DNA of 64,000 nt from Leadbetterella sp040829825 (GCF_040829825.1 NZ_JBFOLH010000007.1), one strand, 5' to 3'; positions 33,991-43,359 are shown, counted from the stretch's first letter. Notes: generated by a model not told the origin, from the letters alone. Program-made: numbers and translations.

Positions 33991-36039
33991 ATGTACTTCA
34001 TAAAATTAATGAGACTTTTTGTTTTTCTTCTTTTCACATCTTTTGTAACGTTCGGGCAGTCGTTCCCGGGCGGCCTGGTCAGCCCTACCACCTGGACCGT
34101 TTCTGTTAACCCTTCAACCGCTAAGGTAGGCGACGAAGTAGAAATTGTTTTCTCCGCTAAAATTAACGATGGCTGGAAAATATATGCGGCCGAATCTGAC
34201 CCGGATGCCGGACCCATGATTCTTGAATTTAAGTATTCAGGGCTCAAAGATATCCAGCTGATGGGGAAACCCAGACCTGCCAAGCCGGCCAAGAAATTTT
34301 ATGAAGAGGTCTGGGAAGCCGATGTGCTGGTTTACTATAAAGAGGCAAAGTATACACAAAAAGCCCGGATTACAGGGGTAAACCCCGGGGGAAAGGTAAA
34401 GCTGAATTACCAGACCTGCCAGGATGACGGCCAGTGTGTACCGGGAGATGATGATTTTGATATCCTTGTCAAAGCTGCTCCGGGCAGTGAGGTAAAACAA
34501 GACGAGCTCAATAAGACGCCGGAGAATACAACAACCGGCCGGCAGGACCTGGCGGAGAGCCCGGATTCAACAAAAGAAGCTCCGGCCGAGGTGACTCAGG
34601 CGGCTGTGCCCGGCGATAGCCTTGCTACAGCTGTAGAGGCTTCTGCGGAGGTTCCGCCCGTAAAAGAAAGCGGCGGCATGTGGAAATTCCTCCTGGTGGC
34701 TTTCGGAGCGGGTTTTGCTTCTATATTTATGCCGTGCATTTATCCCATCATGCCCATGACGGTGAGCTACTTTACCAAGCAAAAAGACGGCAAGTTCAAA
34801 GCGGTTTTCTACGGGATATGCATCATGCTGATTTTTGCCGTGATGGGGCTGATCACCATGGCCCTGGGCGCATCTTTCCTGAATGCGCTGAGTACGCACT
34901 GGCTGCCCAATCTTATTTTCTTTACTCTTTTTATTGTTTTCGGGTTTTCGCTGCTGGGCGCGTTTGAGATTGTGCTGCCCCACGGAGCGGTCAACAAAAT
35001 TGACCGGCTGGGAGATAAAGGCGGGCTGATCGGTATTTTCTTTATGGCGCTGACCCTGGTGGTGGTGTCATTCAGCTGTACCGTACCTTTTGTAGGTTCA
35101 TTGCTGATCGGAGCCGCGGGTGGCGAGGTGCTGAAGCCCCTGTACGGAATGCTGGCGTTCGGGTTGCCGTTTGCGCTGGTGTTCAGCGGGCTGGCCATGT
35201 TCCCGCAATACCTGAAGAGCCTGCCTAAATCAGGAGGCTGGCTGAATGAGCTGAAAGCGGTGTTCGGCTTCCTGGAGTTTGCCCTGGCGCTGAAATTCCT
35301 GAGCAATATTGACCTGGCGTATCACTGGAACCTGATTCACCGTAACGTTTTCCTGGTGATCTGGATTGTAGTGGCCGTCATCATCGGCCTGTATATTTTA
35401 GGGTTTATGCGCCTGCCGAAAGACGAGAAGGTAACGCGTTACAGCCCGTTGAGAATTGGTTTTGCGGTTATCTTCCTGGCTATTGCCGCTTATATGGTTC
35501 CCGGGGTAACCAATAAACCTTTAAGTGCGCTGTCAGGTATTCTGCCTCCGCTTCCTACCCAGGCTATGGCTTCGGCCGCCCCTAAGCCTGATCTTATGCG
35601 GGCCCTGCCGCACGGTCTGTGGGGATTTAACGAGATGGACGATGCCCTGCTGCAATCGAAAGAAACGGGCAAGCCGGTGCTGATTGATTTCACGGGATAT
35701 GCCTGTGCCAATTGCCGGAAAATGGAAGAGAATGTCTGGTCAAAGCCCGATGTGCTGCAGAGCCTGAAAGATGATTTTGTGATTGCGTCTCTTTACGTGG
35801 ATGACAAGAAAGAGCTGCCGCAGGACAGGCATTATGTATCTTCGTTCGACAATAAGCTGAAAACAACCATCGGTGCCAAGAACCTGGATTACCAGATGAG
35901 CAAATACAACAGCAATGCCCAGCCATATTACATAATAGTGGATGCCGGCGGGGAGAAAGTTACCGATCCGGTGGCCTATACGTCGTATGAGGAGTTCAAG
36001 GCCTTCCTGGAAAAAGGAAAAACGGCATTCAGGCCATAG
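33991..36039 (+). CDS. dsbD: DsbD-like thiol:disulfide interchange protein
   Basis: A 682-residue inner-membrane protein that carries electrons from cytoplasmic thioredoxin to the periplasm. An N-terminal DsbD-alpha-like domain (WTVSVNPSTAKVGDEVEIVFSAKINDGWKIYA, with the Cys pair in YQTCQDDGQCVPG) is followed by a Pro/Ala-rich linker, an eight-helix CcdA-like membrane domain (FASIFMPCIYPIMPMTVSYF and VVSFSCTVPFVGSLLIG hold its two cysteines), and a C-terminal thioredoxin domain with CxxC in DFTGYACANCRKMEENVW. The ATG at 34009 is an alternative start. It could serve the TlpA-like lipoprotein encoded at 22 kb. All expected cysteines are present. Confidence 0.93.
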   Translation: MYFIKLMRLFVFLLFTSFVTFGQSFPGGLVSPTTWTVSVNPSTAKVGDEVEIVFSAKINDGWKIYAAESDPDAGPMILEFKYSGLKDIQLMGKPRPAKPAKKFYEEVWEADVLVYYKEAKYTQKARITGVNPGGKVKLNYQTCQDDGQCVPGDDDFDILVKAAPGSEVKQDELNKTPENTTTGRQDLAESPDSTKEAPAEVTQAAVPGDSLATAVEASAEVPPVKESGGMWKFLLVAFGAGFASIFMPCIYPIMPMTVSYFTKQKDGKFKAVFYGICIMLIFAVMGLITMALGASFLNALSTHWLPNLIFFTLFIVFGFSLLGAFEIVLPHGAVNKIDRLGDKGGLIGIFFMALTLVVVSFSCTVPFVGSLLIGAAGGEVLKPLYGMLAFGLPFALVFSGLAMFPQYLKSLPKSGGWLNELKAVFGFLEFALALKFLSNIDLAYHWNLIHRNVFLVIWIVVAVIIGLYILGFMRLPKDEKVTRYSPLRIGFAVIFLAIAAYMVPGVTNKPLSALSGILPPLPTQAMASAAPKPDLMRALPHGLWGFNEMDDALLQSKETGKPVLIDFTGYACANCRKMEENVWSKPDVLQSLKDDFVIASLYVDDKKELPQDRHYVSSFDNKLKTTIGAKNLDYQMSKYNSNAQPYYIIVDAGGEKVTDPVAYTSYEEFKAFLEKGKTAFRP

Positions 36040-36089
36040 AATTAAGGTTTTTTTAAGGCCGGATTAGTTACTGCGTGGTAAAATAGCAA

Positions 36090-36097
36090 TATTTTTG
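36090..36097 (+). promoter_or_regulatory. -7 element of the FUSC gene
   Basis: TATTTTTG is an exact TAnnTTTG match. It includes the TTG at 36095 that opens the longest reading frame, so the real start must be downstream; GTG at 36116 is the first in-frame candidate. Confidence 0.55.
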
Positions 36098-36115
36098 CAG
36101 CTAATTTTTACTGCT

Positions 36116-38329
36116 GTGCTGCACAGAGCCAATAAACATATCCTGTCGTTTGATTTTTTCAAATCGGCCGTCCTGTGCTTCATCCTCGGCGGGGCGCTGC
36201 TATGGGGCTATTATACGCATAATTACAAGGCGGTTTTCCCGTTTACCATCGGGGCCATGCTGGCCTATTTTCCTAATACAGAGGGCAGCCAGCGCCACCG
36301 GATCATCGGTATCGTGCTGGGCTTTGCCTGGAGCTTCCTGATGCTGGCCGTGCAGCTATCCCTGTTTGATACCCCAAAATGGCTTCACTTTTCAGTGATG
36401 CTGGTTTTTGTTTTCATCACTTCCATGGTGGCGGTATACGGCCTGCGCGGCGGGAGTGTCTCTTTCGGCGGATTGTTTGCCATTGTATCGAGCTACGGTA
36501 TTCACGCAATGGGGCTTTCGCATGCCGACAGTCTCCTGCACGCGCTGGTGGGAGGAGGCACGTATATCCTGCTCTCGGCCATCAGCCAGTTTTTCTACCA
36601 GGGGCACCACATCAGGAGCATGCTGGCCGACTGCGTGGAACTTACTGCAGAATATTACCGGAAGCAGGAGCAGCAGGTGTGGGACAGCAAAGACCTGGAG
36701 GCGGATATCCTGCATATAGAAAGCCGGATTAACACCTACCACGAGGTATTGCGTTCGGCTCTGCTGAATAAGCCGGGCCGGCTGCTTCCTTCCAATAAAA
36801 CCCGGCGACTGTACCTGATCTTTAAGGAGATCGTTGACCTGTACGAGATGACGCTGGCGGCTAACCACGACCTGGAACAGGCCCGTGAACATTTTGACGG
36901 GACAGAGCCGCTGGTACAACCGTACCGTGCGTTTACCCACCTGCTGGTAGAAGAGCTGGAGCGTTTCGGTGAGCTGCTGCGGCTGAACCGGAAATACGCG
37001 GTCAGCCCGCGGCTGCAGGCCAAGCTGCTGGAAGCGGAAGAAAACCTGAAGCCCCTGCTCAGAAGCCGGTCAAGGGAGGCCCACGAGCGCATGCTTCTCC
37101 TGCGAAACCTGGTTGACCTGAAAAACAAGCAGCTGAATTGCCTGAACGTGATCAGCAAGCACTATGAAAACCTGTTTTATACGGAAAAGATCCGGACGCA
37201 GGGAGACCCGAGATTTATCACGGCCCAGGATTATTCCTACAAGATCCTGTTAAGCAACCTGAATTTTGACTCTTCTATCTTCAGGCATTCGGTCAGGTTG
37301 TGTGTAGCTATAGCCATTTGCTTTTTGCTCCAGGACGTGATCAGCGCGGGAAATACCTCGTGGATCATTGCCACCTGTATTGTGGTGCTCCGCCCCAATT
37401 ACGGCCTTACCCGGTCACGGGCATTCAACCGCATTGGCGGAACCCTGCTGGGCGGGGTGATTACCCTGGCCATTGTGTATATCACCGACTATAAGCCGAT
37501 GCTGCTGGGGCTGGCAGGGATCAGCCTGATGCTGGGTTTCTCGTATGTATCTACCCGTTACCTGCTGGCTTCCACCTATATTACCCTGGCCATTATGCTG
37601 TTGTATGTGGCATTTACGGGGCGGTCGTTTGAATTGGTGCTTTACCGGGTTTTTTATACGTCTGTGGGTTCGGCCATTGCCCTGTTTGTGATTTATTTTA
37701 TCTTCCCGGCATGGGAGAAGGAAAGTATTTTTACCGCCATCGGCAATGCGATTGATGCCAACCGACGCTACCTGGAGGCCGTTAATCACCTCTATGAAAC
37801 CAAGCAGCCCGTGGATACCGATTTCAAGCTGCTGAGAAAGGAGGCCTTTGTGAAGAACGGCAATCTGTACGAGGCTTTCCAGCGGTTGAAAGACGACCCC
37901 AAGTCGAAGCGGAGCCAGCTCAGCAACAGCTACGCCGTGGTACTCCTGAGCCATTCGCTGCTGAAAGGAGTGGCGGCCTACTCTACCTATATCCAGAATC
38001 ACCAGACCACCATGGTTTCTGAAGACTTCAGGGCAGTAATGCGGTATATTACAGACCAGCTGCAGGTGGCGGCCCGGGTGATGGAGGGATCGGCTAATGC
38101 CCGGCCTACGGTCAGTAACCCGCTGAACGCCCTGGAAAGCCTGGATAAATACTATTACGGCCTTTCGCAGCTGCGGGAGCTGGAGCTGGAATCAGGCGTG
38201 GCCCAGATGAGCTATGAAACCAGTTTAAAGCTGCAGGAAGGGCGCATGATCCTGGATCAGGTCAAGGCCATCAAGAGCCTGGCAGAGAATACGTACCAGA
38301 TGTGCGGAGTGCTGAAGCAACTAAAGTAA
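36116..38329 (+). CDS. FUSC-family inner-membrane protein (YccS/YhfK-like)
   Basis: A 737-residue membrane protein of the fusaric-acid-resistance type, with two bundles of membrane helices (about residues 20-155 and 390-530) each followed by a long helical cytoplasmic region, as in YccS/YhfK. The first bundle has FTIGAMLAYFPNTEGSQRHRIIGIVLGFAWSFL and the second TSWIIATCIVVLRPNYGLTRSRAFNRIGGTLLGGVI, the repeated FUSC signature. Such proteins are presumed efflux-type or integrity proteins, with no defined substrate. I start at GTG 36116 because a -7 promoter box covers the upstream TTG. The gene converges on the LytTR regulator across a striking inverted repeat. Confidence 0.85.
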   Translation: MLHRANKHILSFDFFKSAVLCFILGGALLWGYYTHNYKAVFPFTIGAMLAYFPNTEGSQRHRIIGIVLGFAWSFLMLAVQLSLFDTPKWLHFSVMLVFVFITSMVAVYGLRGGSVSFGGLFAIVSSYGIHAMGLSHADSLLHALVGGGTYILLSAISQFFYQGHHIRSMLADCVELTAEYYRKQEQQVWDSKDLEADILHIESRINTYHEVLRSALLNKPGRLLPSNKTRRLYLIFKEIVDLYEMTLAANHDLEQAREHFDGTEPLVQPYRAFTHLLVEELERFGELLRLNRKYAVSPRLQAKLLEAEENLKPLLRSRSREAHERMLLLRNLVDLKNKQLNCLNVISKHYENLFYTEKIRTQGDPRFITAQDYSYKILLSNLNFDSSIFRHSVRLCVAIAICFLLQDVISAGNTSWIIATCIVVLRPNYGLTRSRAFNRIGGTLLGGVITLAIVYITDYKPMLLGLAGISLMLGFSYVSTRYLLASTYITLAIMLLYVAFTGRSFELVLYRVFYTSVGSAIALFVIYFIFPAWEKESIFTAIGNAIDANRRYLEAVNHLYETKQPVDTDFKLLRKEAFVKNGNLYEAFQRLKDDPKSKRSQLSNSYAVVLLSHSLLKGVAAYSTYIQNHQTTMVSEDFRAVMRYITDQLQVAARVMEGSANARPTVSNPLNALESLDKYYYGLSQLRELELESGVAQMSYETSLKLQEGRMILDQVKAIKSLAENTYQMCGVLKQLK

Positions 38330-38336
38330 AGTTAAA

Positions 38337-38464
38337 AGTGAAAAACTAAAAGCGGCCGCCGCTGCGGTGAAAAGTTGCGGAACATTCTTTCATAATTAAA
38401 ATACTGATGTTCCATAATTTTTAGTTTTTCACCGCAGCGGCGGCCGCTTTTAGTTTTTCACTTA
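38337..38464. repeat. 38-bp perfect inverted repeat with a nested hairpin
   Basis: The arms 38337-38374 and 38427-38464 are exact reverse complements over 38 bp. They contain a GC-only block (CGGCCGCCGCTGCGG) inside AT-rich flanks such as GTGAAAAACTAAAAG. The 52-nt spacer holds a second pair, GGAACAT (38380-38386) and ATGTTCC (38408-38414). It lies between convergent genes and could end both transcripts. The portion TGAAAAGTTGCGG is shared with the hairpin at 300-360, so both belong to one repeat family. Confidence 0.8.
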
Positions 38465-38467
38465 ACC

Positions 38468-39214
38468 CTACCACCCCAGCGTGTCTTTCAGCAACTTATA
38501 GCCGCTTTTGCTCACCGCCAGCTTCTCCCCGTTTTTCAGGAGAACCAGGTAGCTGGTTTTTTCGTACAGCTCAAGCTTGTGAATGCAGGTGGTATTGACC
38601 AGGAAAGACCGGTGGATGCGCAGGAAGTCGTTGCCCAGCGAGTCTTCCAGCTCTTTCATGGTTTTTTGCTTGAGAAATTTGCCCTGGGTAGCGTGAATAC
38701 GGACGTAATCGCCGTACGATTCGATATAATGAATCTCTTCGTAGGGAATCATTTCTATTTTTGAACCGTTCTTGATCACTATCCGGCGCTGGTTTTTATC
38801 TTTCAGACCCGGCAGGGCCGACAGGGCCCTGATCTCCGCTGCAGAATCCTGGCGCGCCAGGAATTTCTCTTTTACCTTATCCAGGGTTTTCAGGAGCCGC
38901 TCACGCGAGAAGGGCTTCAGGAGGTAATCGATCGCATTTTTCTCAAAGGCGTCAATAGCGTATTGATCATAGGCCGTAGAAAAGACAACCAGCGGCGGCT
39001 CTGACAGCAGTTCCAGCATTTCGAGGCCGGTGAGCTTGGGCATCTGGATATCCAGGAAGACCAGGTCGGGTTGGAGGTTGTTGATCAGCTTTATACCCTC
39101 AAAGCCGTCAGAAGCTTCACCGATGATCTCTATTTCGGTTTCGGTTTCCAGGAATTTTTTAACCAGCTCCCGGGCCAGCTCTTCGTCATCGATTAATATG
39201 GTTCTTATTTTCAT
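38468..39214 (-). CDS. LytTR-family response regulator
   Basis: A 248-residue response regulator: receiver domain with acidic pocket IDDEE, phospho-acceptor D55 in LVFLDIQMPKLTGLE and the Lys of LLKPFSRERL, then a LytTR DNA-binding domain (RIVIKNGSKIEMIPYEEIHYIESYGDYVRIHA, FLRIHRSFLVN). It is the partner of the LytS-type histidine kinase encoded 16 bases upstream, and the last gene of a three-gene operon headed by a LiaF-like membrane protein. The targets are not visible; cell-envelope stress is a reasonable guess from the LiaF-like gene. Confidence 0.93.
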   Translation of the reverse strand: MKIRTILIDDEELARELVKKFLETETEIEIIGEASDGFEGIKLINNLQPDLVFLDIQMPKLTGLEMLELLSEPPLVVFSTAYDQYAIDAFEKNAIDYLLKPFSRERLLKTLDKVKEKFLARQDSAAEIRALSALPGLKDKNQRRIVIKNGSKIEMIPYEEIHYIESYGDYVRIHATQGKFLKQKTMKELEDSLGNDFLRIHRSFLVNTTCIHKLELYEKTSYLVLLKNGEKLAVSKSGYKLLKDTLGW

Positions 39215-39230
39215 GAGTATACGTTTTAGC

Positions 39231-40277
39231 TTACGGCTGTAAAGGTAAATTCATTGTTGCCGTGAACCGGTTTTCCTGCATATCGGTAGACAGCAGCGCT
39301 GCCCGGTCGTAGATGAGATCCAGCCGGTTCCGAACGTTTTTCAGGCCGGTACCGGTGCCCACTTTAGGCCGGGAAGCCGGATCGAAGCTGTTTTCTATAC
39401 ACAGGATCAGCCGATCTTTCTCGAGCCGCGATTCAAAATGAATGCATTCTTTTCCCAGCGAGTTATACACCCCGTGCTTGATGGCATTTTCAAACAGGGT
39501 TTGCAGGATCATCCCCGGTACTTTGAGGGGCAATGAGGCCGGATCTACCGCAAATGTAAAGCTGATCTTGCTGCCGAAACGTACTTTCTCGATGTCGAGG
39601 TAGGCCCGGCACATGTCAATCTCTTTTTCGAGGGTCACCAGCTGGTCACGCGTTGCCGTAACGGTATACCGCAGAAAGTCAGACAGCCGGATGATCATCT
39701 CCTGGGCCCGTACGGGATCAAGCATGGTCAGGGAGCTGATAGAATTCAGGCTGTTGAAGATAAAATGAGGGTTCATTTGCGACTTCAGCAGGTTCAGCTC
39801 CGATTCTTTAAGGATCTCGTACAGTTTTCGTTCGTTTTCGATCTTATCCATATACGAAGTGTAGTAGGCGTCGAGATACATATAGGAAACAAACAGCAGG
39901 TAAGAGAAAATACCCAGCATGCTTTTCAGAGGCCCGGTTCTGATCCGGTAGTCGGGCAGGATATCACGCAGCAGCACCTGGTCAAAGAGGTTGGTCATAC
40001 TCAGCCAGAGCAGGGTAATGACAACGAGGTAAATCAGGTGATTGGCCACAAACTGCAGCGTTTTCTGGGTCTCCAGGTTGATGTACCGCAATCCGAACCA
40101 GGCGCCGATATACATAGTAGCCAATAGGAAATTCTGGATCAGGGTAACGGCCAGCACCCGCAGGGAGTGGCCGGGAAATGCCCGGTAGACAAAAATATAC
40201 TGAAAGAGAGCCACCATTACCCAGAGAAAAAGGTAGGTTAAAACCCGGTTTTTATCTTTCAGTATCGGATGCCTCAT
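39231..40277 (-). CDS. LytS/YehU-type sensor histidine kinase
   Basis: A 348-residue membrane kinase with four N-terminal transmembrane segments, no extracellular domain of note, and a His_kinase domain of the LytS/YehU type. The phosphorylated His is in LLKSQMNPHFIFNSLNSISSL, and the ATP-binding part has MILQTLFENAIKHGV and GTGTGLKNVRNRL. It lies between the LiaF-like gene (gap two bases) and its response regulator (gap 16 bases). The short loops suggest that it senses within the membrane or through the LiaF-like partner. Confidence 0.93.
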   Translation of the reverse strand: MRHPILKDKNRVLTYLFLWVMVALFQYIFVYRAFPGHSLRVLAVTLIQNFLLATMYIGAWFGLRYINLETQKTLQFVANHLIYLVVITLLWLSMTNLFDQVLLRDILPDYRIRTGPLKSMLGIFSYLLFVSYMYLDAYYTSYMDKIENERKLYEILKESELNLLKSQMNPHFIFNSLNSISSLTMLDPVRAQEMIIRLSDFLRYTVTATRDQLVTLEKEIDMCRAYLDIEKVRFGSKISFTFAVDPASLPLKVPGMILQTLFENAIKHGVYNSLGKECIHFESRLEKDRLILCIENSFDPASRPKVGTGTGLKNVRNRLDLIYDRAALLSTDMQENRFTATMNLPLQP

Positions 40278-40279
40278 GG

Positions 40280-41020
40280 TCAGACCCTTTTGATTTCAAT
40301 GCCCCCCATAATTACGTAGCCCGAGATCACCAGCACCTTGCTTTTGTCTACCACGTTTTCCGGGAACTTGGTGATCTTGTCTTCCACGCCGCCCATGATG
40401 GGAAATACATCCAGCTTGACATTCCATTCTTTGGGTATCCGCATTTCCATACCGCCCATCATGATAAATACCCGCAGGGTGGCATTGTTCTGAAGGTCGG
40501 CTTCGGTGAGGTTGAGCTCAGAGCCTCCCATCACGCAACTCACTTTTCCTCCGGTAAAGTCTTTGGTAACAAACTTGGAAGAAGAGCCTGCCATGATGTT
40601 GCTTTCACTGACATAATTCCGGTCTTCGGCCTGTAGCTGTGTCCGGTAGTTGTCAAATTGCTGGGGAAACATATATTTGGCCAGTATGGTCAATCCCACG
40701 CCTACCAGCAGCAGCGGCCAGAGGTTGTAGTATTGGGTTTTTTCTACGGGGGTAAGAAAATCAGGGATATAGAAAATCACGGCCACAGATATGGCAATAA
40801 TACCGTTAATGTAATCTTTCCGTAAAAGGGCATTGATGCCGACGATTAACGGGATAAGCCGCCAGCTGATCAGCTTGAGAGGGACATCGAAATCAAGCAT
40901 GCCGAAGTTTCGCATCAGGAAGAGTCCGCCGCCGGCTATGAAGACGAGCGCCCAGAAGAATGTTTTATTCTGATTGTTTTTCATTTGATTCTTTTTTTCT
41001 TCAAAATTATCCCTTTCCAT
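40280..41020 (-). CDS. LiaF-like membrane protein (DUF5668 plus LiaF C-terminal domain)
   Basis: A 246-residue protein with four hydrophobic segments in the first half (FFWALVFIAGGGLFLMRNFG, LIPLIVGINALL and two more) and a beta-helical C-terminal domain (VSCVMGGSELNLTEADLQNNATLRVFIMMGGMEMRIPKEWNVKLDVFPIMGGVEDK) typical of the LiaF and cell-wall-active antibiotic response family. In Firmicutes LiaF restrains the LiaS kinase; here it precedes a LytS-type kinase and a LytTR regulator in one operon, so an analogous restraining role is inferred. An alternative ATG lies at 40987. Confidence 0.85.
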   Translation of the reverse strand: MERDNFEEKKNQMKNNQNKTFFWALVFIAGGGLFLMRNFGMLDFDVPLKLISWRLIPLIVGINALLRKDYINGIIAISVAVIFYIPDFLTPVEKTQYYNLWPLLLVGVGLTILAKYMFPQQFDNYRTQLQAEDRNYVSESNIMAGSSSKFVTKDFTGGKVSCVMGGSELNLTEADLQNNATLRVFIMMGGMEMRIPKEWNVKLDVFPIMGGVEDKITKFPENVVDKSKVLVISGYVIMGGIEIKRV

Positions 41021-41107
41021 CCCCCAAAATAAATGGAAAATCGGCGGATGGAGAGGAAATTTCCGATTAGTGGGCGAAAATTACCGATGAATGGGATTGA
41101 TTTTTTT

Positions 41108-41206
41108 AACCACATAGATACATAGTCATATAAGAATGAATAAGAATCACTCTTTGTCATTGAACAAAATACAATCTGAGCTATATATCTATATCTCTAT
41201 GTGGTA
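41108..41206. repeat. Imperfect inverted repeat after purB
   Basis: AACCACATAGATACATAG at 41108-41125 faces CTATATCTCTATGTGGTA at 41189-41206, complementary apart from a few bases, with T- and A-runs outside. It lies just after the purB stop and may end its transcript. Similar ACCACATAGATAC sequences are common between genes in this phylum. Confidence 0.5.
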
Positions 41207-41222
41207 AAAATTGCGCAAGAAA

Positions 41223-42566
41223 TCACACGCCCGTATAATTGAACGGAGTGATCTGTTTGAGCTCGTATTTGGTTTTTTCAGAAACCTTCAGGTCTTCGAT
41301 AAAGGCCTTGATCGAGTTTTCGGTGATTTTTTCGTTTTTGCGGGTGAGATCTTTGAGGGCCTCATAGGGTTTCGGATAGCCCTCCCGGCGCAATACGGTT
41401 TGGATAGCCTCGGCCACTACAGCCCAGTTCTCTTCCAGGTCATGGTGAATGGCGGCCGGGTTCAGCTCCAGCTTGTTCATTCCTTTCAGCAGTGATTTCA
41501 GGGCAATCAGGGTATGTGCCAGCGGCACGCCCACGTTTCTCAGCACGGTAGAGTCGGTAAGGTCGCGCTGCAGGCGGGATACCGGCAATTTCGCCGAAAA
41601 ATGCTCAAACAATGCGTTGGCAATTCCCAGGTTGCCTTCTGCGTTTTCGAAATCAATAGGGTTGACCTTGTGTGGCATGGCAGACGAGCCCACTTCACCG
41701 GCTTTGATCTTTTGCTTGAAATAATTCATGGAAACGTACTGCCATACATCACGGGCGAAATCAAGCAGAACGGTATTGATCCGTTTGAGGTTATCAAAAT
41801 AGGCAGCCAGGTAATCGTAATGTTCTATCTGGGTGGTGGTCTGGCTCCGGCTCAGCCCGAGGATGTCGTTGACAAAACGGTTTCCGAAAGCTATCCAGTC
41901 GGTTTTTGGGTAAGCCACATGATGGGCGTTGAAATTACCGGTAGCACCACCGAATTTAGCGGCATACAGCACCTGGTCCAGCATATTCAACTGCTTTTCG
42001 AGTCGTTCGGCAAAAACTTTCATCTCCTTCCCCAGGCGGGTAGGAGAGGCCGGCTGTCCGTGGGTTTTGGCCAGCATGGGTACATCGGCCCATTCTGCGG
42101 CAAAGCCGTTCAGCTTTTCGAGCACGCCGACATAAGCAGGAGCCATCACCTGTCCGTGCGCCTCTTTCATAGAAAGGGGAATGGCGGTATTGTTGATGTC
42201 CTGGGAGGTAAGCCCGAAATGTATAAACTCTGAAAACTCTGCAATATTCAGTGCCTCAAAACGCGCTTTGATGAAGTATTCTACGGCCTTAACATCATGA
42301 TTGGTGGTCTTTTCGATCTCCTTGATGGCGGCGGCATCTTCTTCAGTAAAGCCGGTATACAGCTTTCTCAGAGCAGGATATATCTTCTTGTCAAAGCCTT
42401 TCAGTTGCTCCAGGGGCAGCTCGCAGAGGGCAATGAAGTACTCAACTTCTACCCGTACGCGGTATTTGATCAGTCCGAATTCAGAGAAGTATTCTGCAAG
42501 TTCGGCCGACTGGCTGCTGTACCTTCCGTCAACCGGAGAAACGGCTTTTAACGATTTTGAAGACAT
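41223..42566 (-). CDS. purB: Adenylosuccinate lyase
   Basis: A 447-residue enzyme of the fumarase/aspartase superfamily that acts twice in purine synthesis, releasing fumarate from SAICAR and from adenylosuccinate. Seen are the opening LKAVSPVDGRYSSQSAELAEYFSE, THGQPASPTRLGKEM with a catalytic-site His, and the family signature SSAMPHKVNPIDFENAEGN. The length and the segment YFIKARFE match the E. coli-like PurB branch. I start at ATG 42566, because the promoter at 42613-42585 places the transcript start near 42578 and the TTG at 42587 overlaps its -7 box. Confidence 0.96.
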   Translation of the reverse strand: MSSKSLKAVSPVDGRYSSQSAELAEYFSEFGLIKYRVRVEVEYFIALCELPLEQLKGFDKKIYPALRKLYTGFTEEDAAAIKEIEKTTNHDVKAVEYFIKARFEALNIAEFSEFIHFGLTSQDINNTAIPLSMKEAHGQVMAPAYVGVLEKLNGFAAEWADVPMLAKTHGQPASPTRLGKEMKVFAERLEKQLNMLDQVLYAAKFGGATGNFNAHHVAYPKTDWIAFGNRFVNDILGLSRSQTTTQIEHYDYLAAYFDNLKRINTVLLDFARDVWQYVSMNYFKQKIKAGEVGSSAMPHKVNPIDFENAEGNLGIANALFEHFSAKLPVSRLQRDLTDSTVLRNVGVPLAHTLIALKSLLKGMNKLELNPAAIHHDLEENWAVVAEAIQTVLRREGYPKPYEALKDLTRKNEKITENSIKAFIEDLKVSEKTKYELKQITPFNYTGV

Positions 42567-42584
42567 AAATTGGATATTAAGTTG

Positions 42585-42613
42585 CAAAATTACTAAATTG
42601 CTCCATAATACAA
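42585..42613 (-). promoter_or_regulatory. Promoter of purB
   Basis: On the minus strand TTG (42613-42611), 18 nt, TAATTTTG (42592-42585), an exact TAnnTTTG match, 19 bp before the ATG at 42566. It decides the purB start. Confidence 0.7.
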
Positions 42614-42635
42614 CCTTAAAATTACGATTACATTT

Positions 42636-43334
42636 ATGCAGCCTTCTCCTTTCCTGGGTGAATTACTGGGCACGTTTTTTTTGATTTTTCTGGGCGAATC
42701 CGTGGTAGCCAATGTGTTGCTTAAGGGAACAAAAGGAAACAATTCGGGACTGATCGTGATCACTACGGCCTGGGGGCTGGCGGTGATGACGGGCGTTTTT
42801 GTGGCACAGAAATTCGGCAGCCCTTCCCCTCACCTGAACCCGGCGCTGACGGTAGGATTTGCGGTGCAGTCGGGCGACTGGTCAACCGTCCCCTCCTTCG
42901 TGCTGGCCCAGGTATGTGGGGCCTTCCTGGGGGCTATAGCCACCTATTTCTTCTATTATCCCCATTGGGCGGTTACGGAAGACCCGGGCGATAAGCTGGC
43001 CGTATTTGCTACAGGGCCGGCTATTAAGCATACGCCTTCCAACTTCTTCGCCGAGATGAGCGGCACATTCGTACTGATGGTAGGGGCTTCGTCCATTTAT
43101 TCCATGGAAGGCTCAGGCCTGGGGCCCTTCCTGGTAGGAATGCTGGTGTTTGTGATCGGTAACGCTTTAGGAGGAACCACAGGGTATGCCATTAACCCCG
43201 TTCGTGACCTGGTGCCCCGGCTGGCCCATTCCATCCTGCCCATCAAAGGCAAGGGCAGCAGCCACTGGGAATATGCGTGGATACCGCTGGTAGCGCCGGT
43301 GGTAGGGGCAGTGCTGGGGATTTTGTTGTTTTAA
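42636..43334 (+). CDS. Aquaporin / glycerol facilitator (MIP family)
   Basis: A 232-residue six-helix channel protein. The two pore half-helices are HLNPALTVGFAV (first NPA) and GYAINPVRDLVPR (second NPA box written NPV, followed by Arg-Asp). The Asp after the pore Arg is typical of glycerol facilitators rather than strict water channels, so small polyols are plausible. The NPA to NPV change is uncommon but occurs in the family. A near -7 box, TACATTTA, lies just before the start. It is divergent from purB; no glycerol kinase gene is near, so the substrate is not supported by context. Confidence 0.92.
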   Translation: MQPSPFLGELLGTFFLIFLGESVVANVLLKGTKGNNSGLIVITTAWGLAVMTGVFVAQKFGSPSPHLNPALTVGFAVQSGDWSTVPSFVLAQVCGAFLGAIATYFFYYPHWAVTEDPGDKLAVFATGPAIKHTPSNFFAEMSGTFVLMVGASSIYSMEGSGLGPFLVGMLVFVIGNALGGTTGYAINPVRDLVPRLAHSILPIKGKGSSHWEYAWIPLVAPVVGAVLGILLF

Positions 43335-43359
43335 GGTTTCTCTGCTCCGGTTTTGGGAT

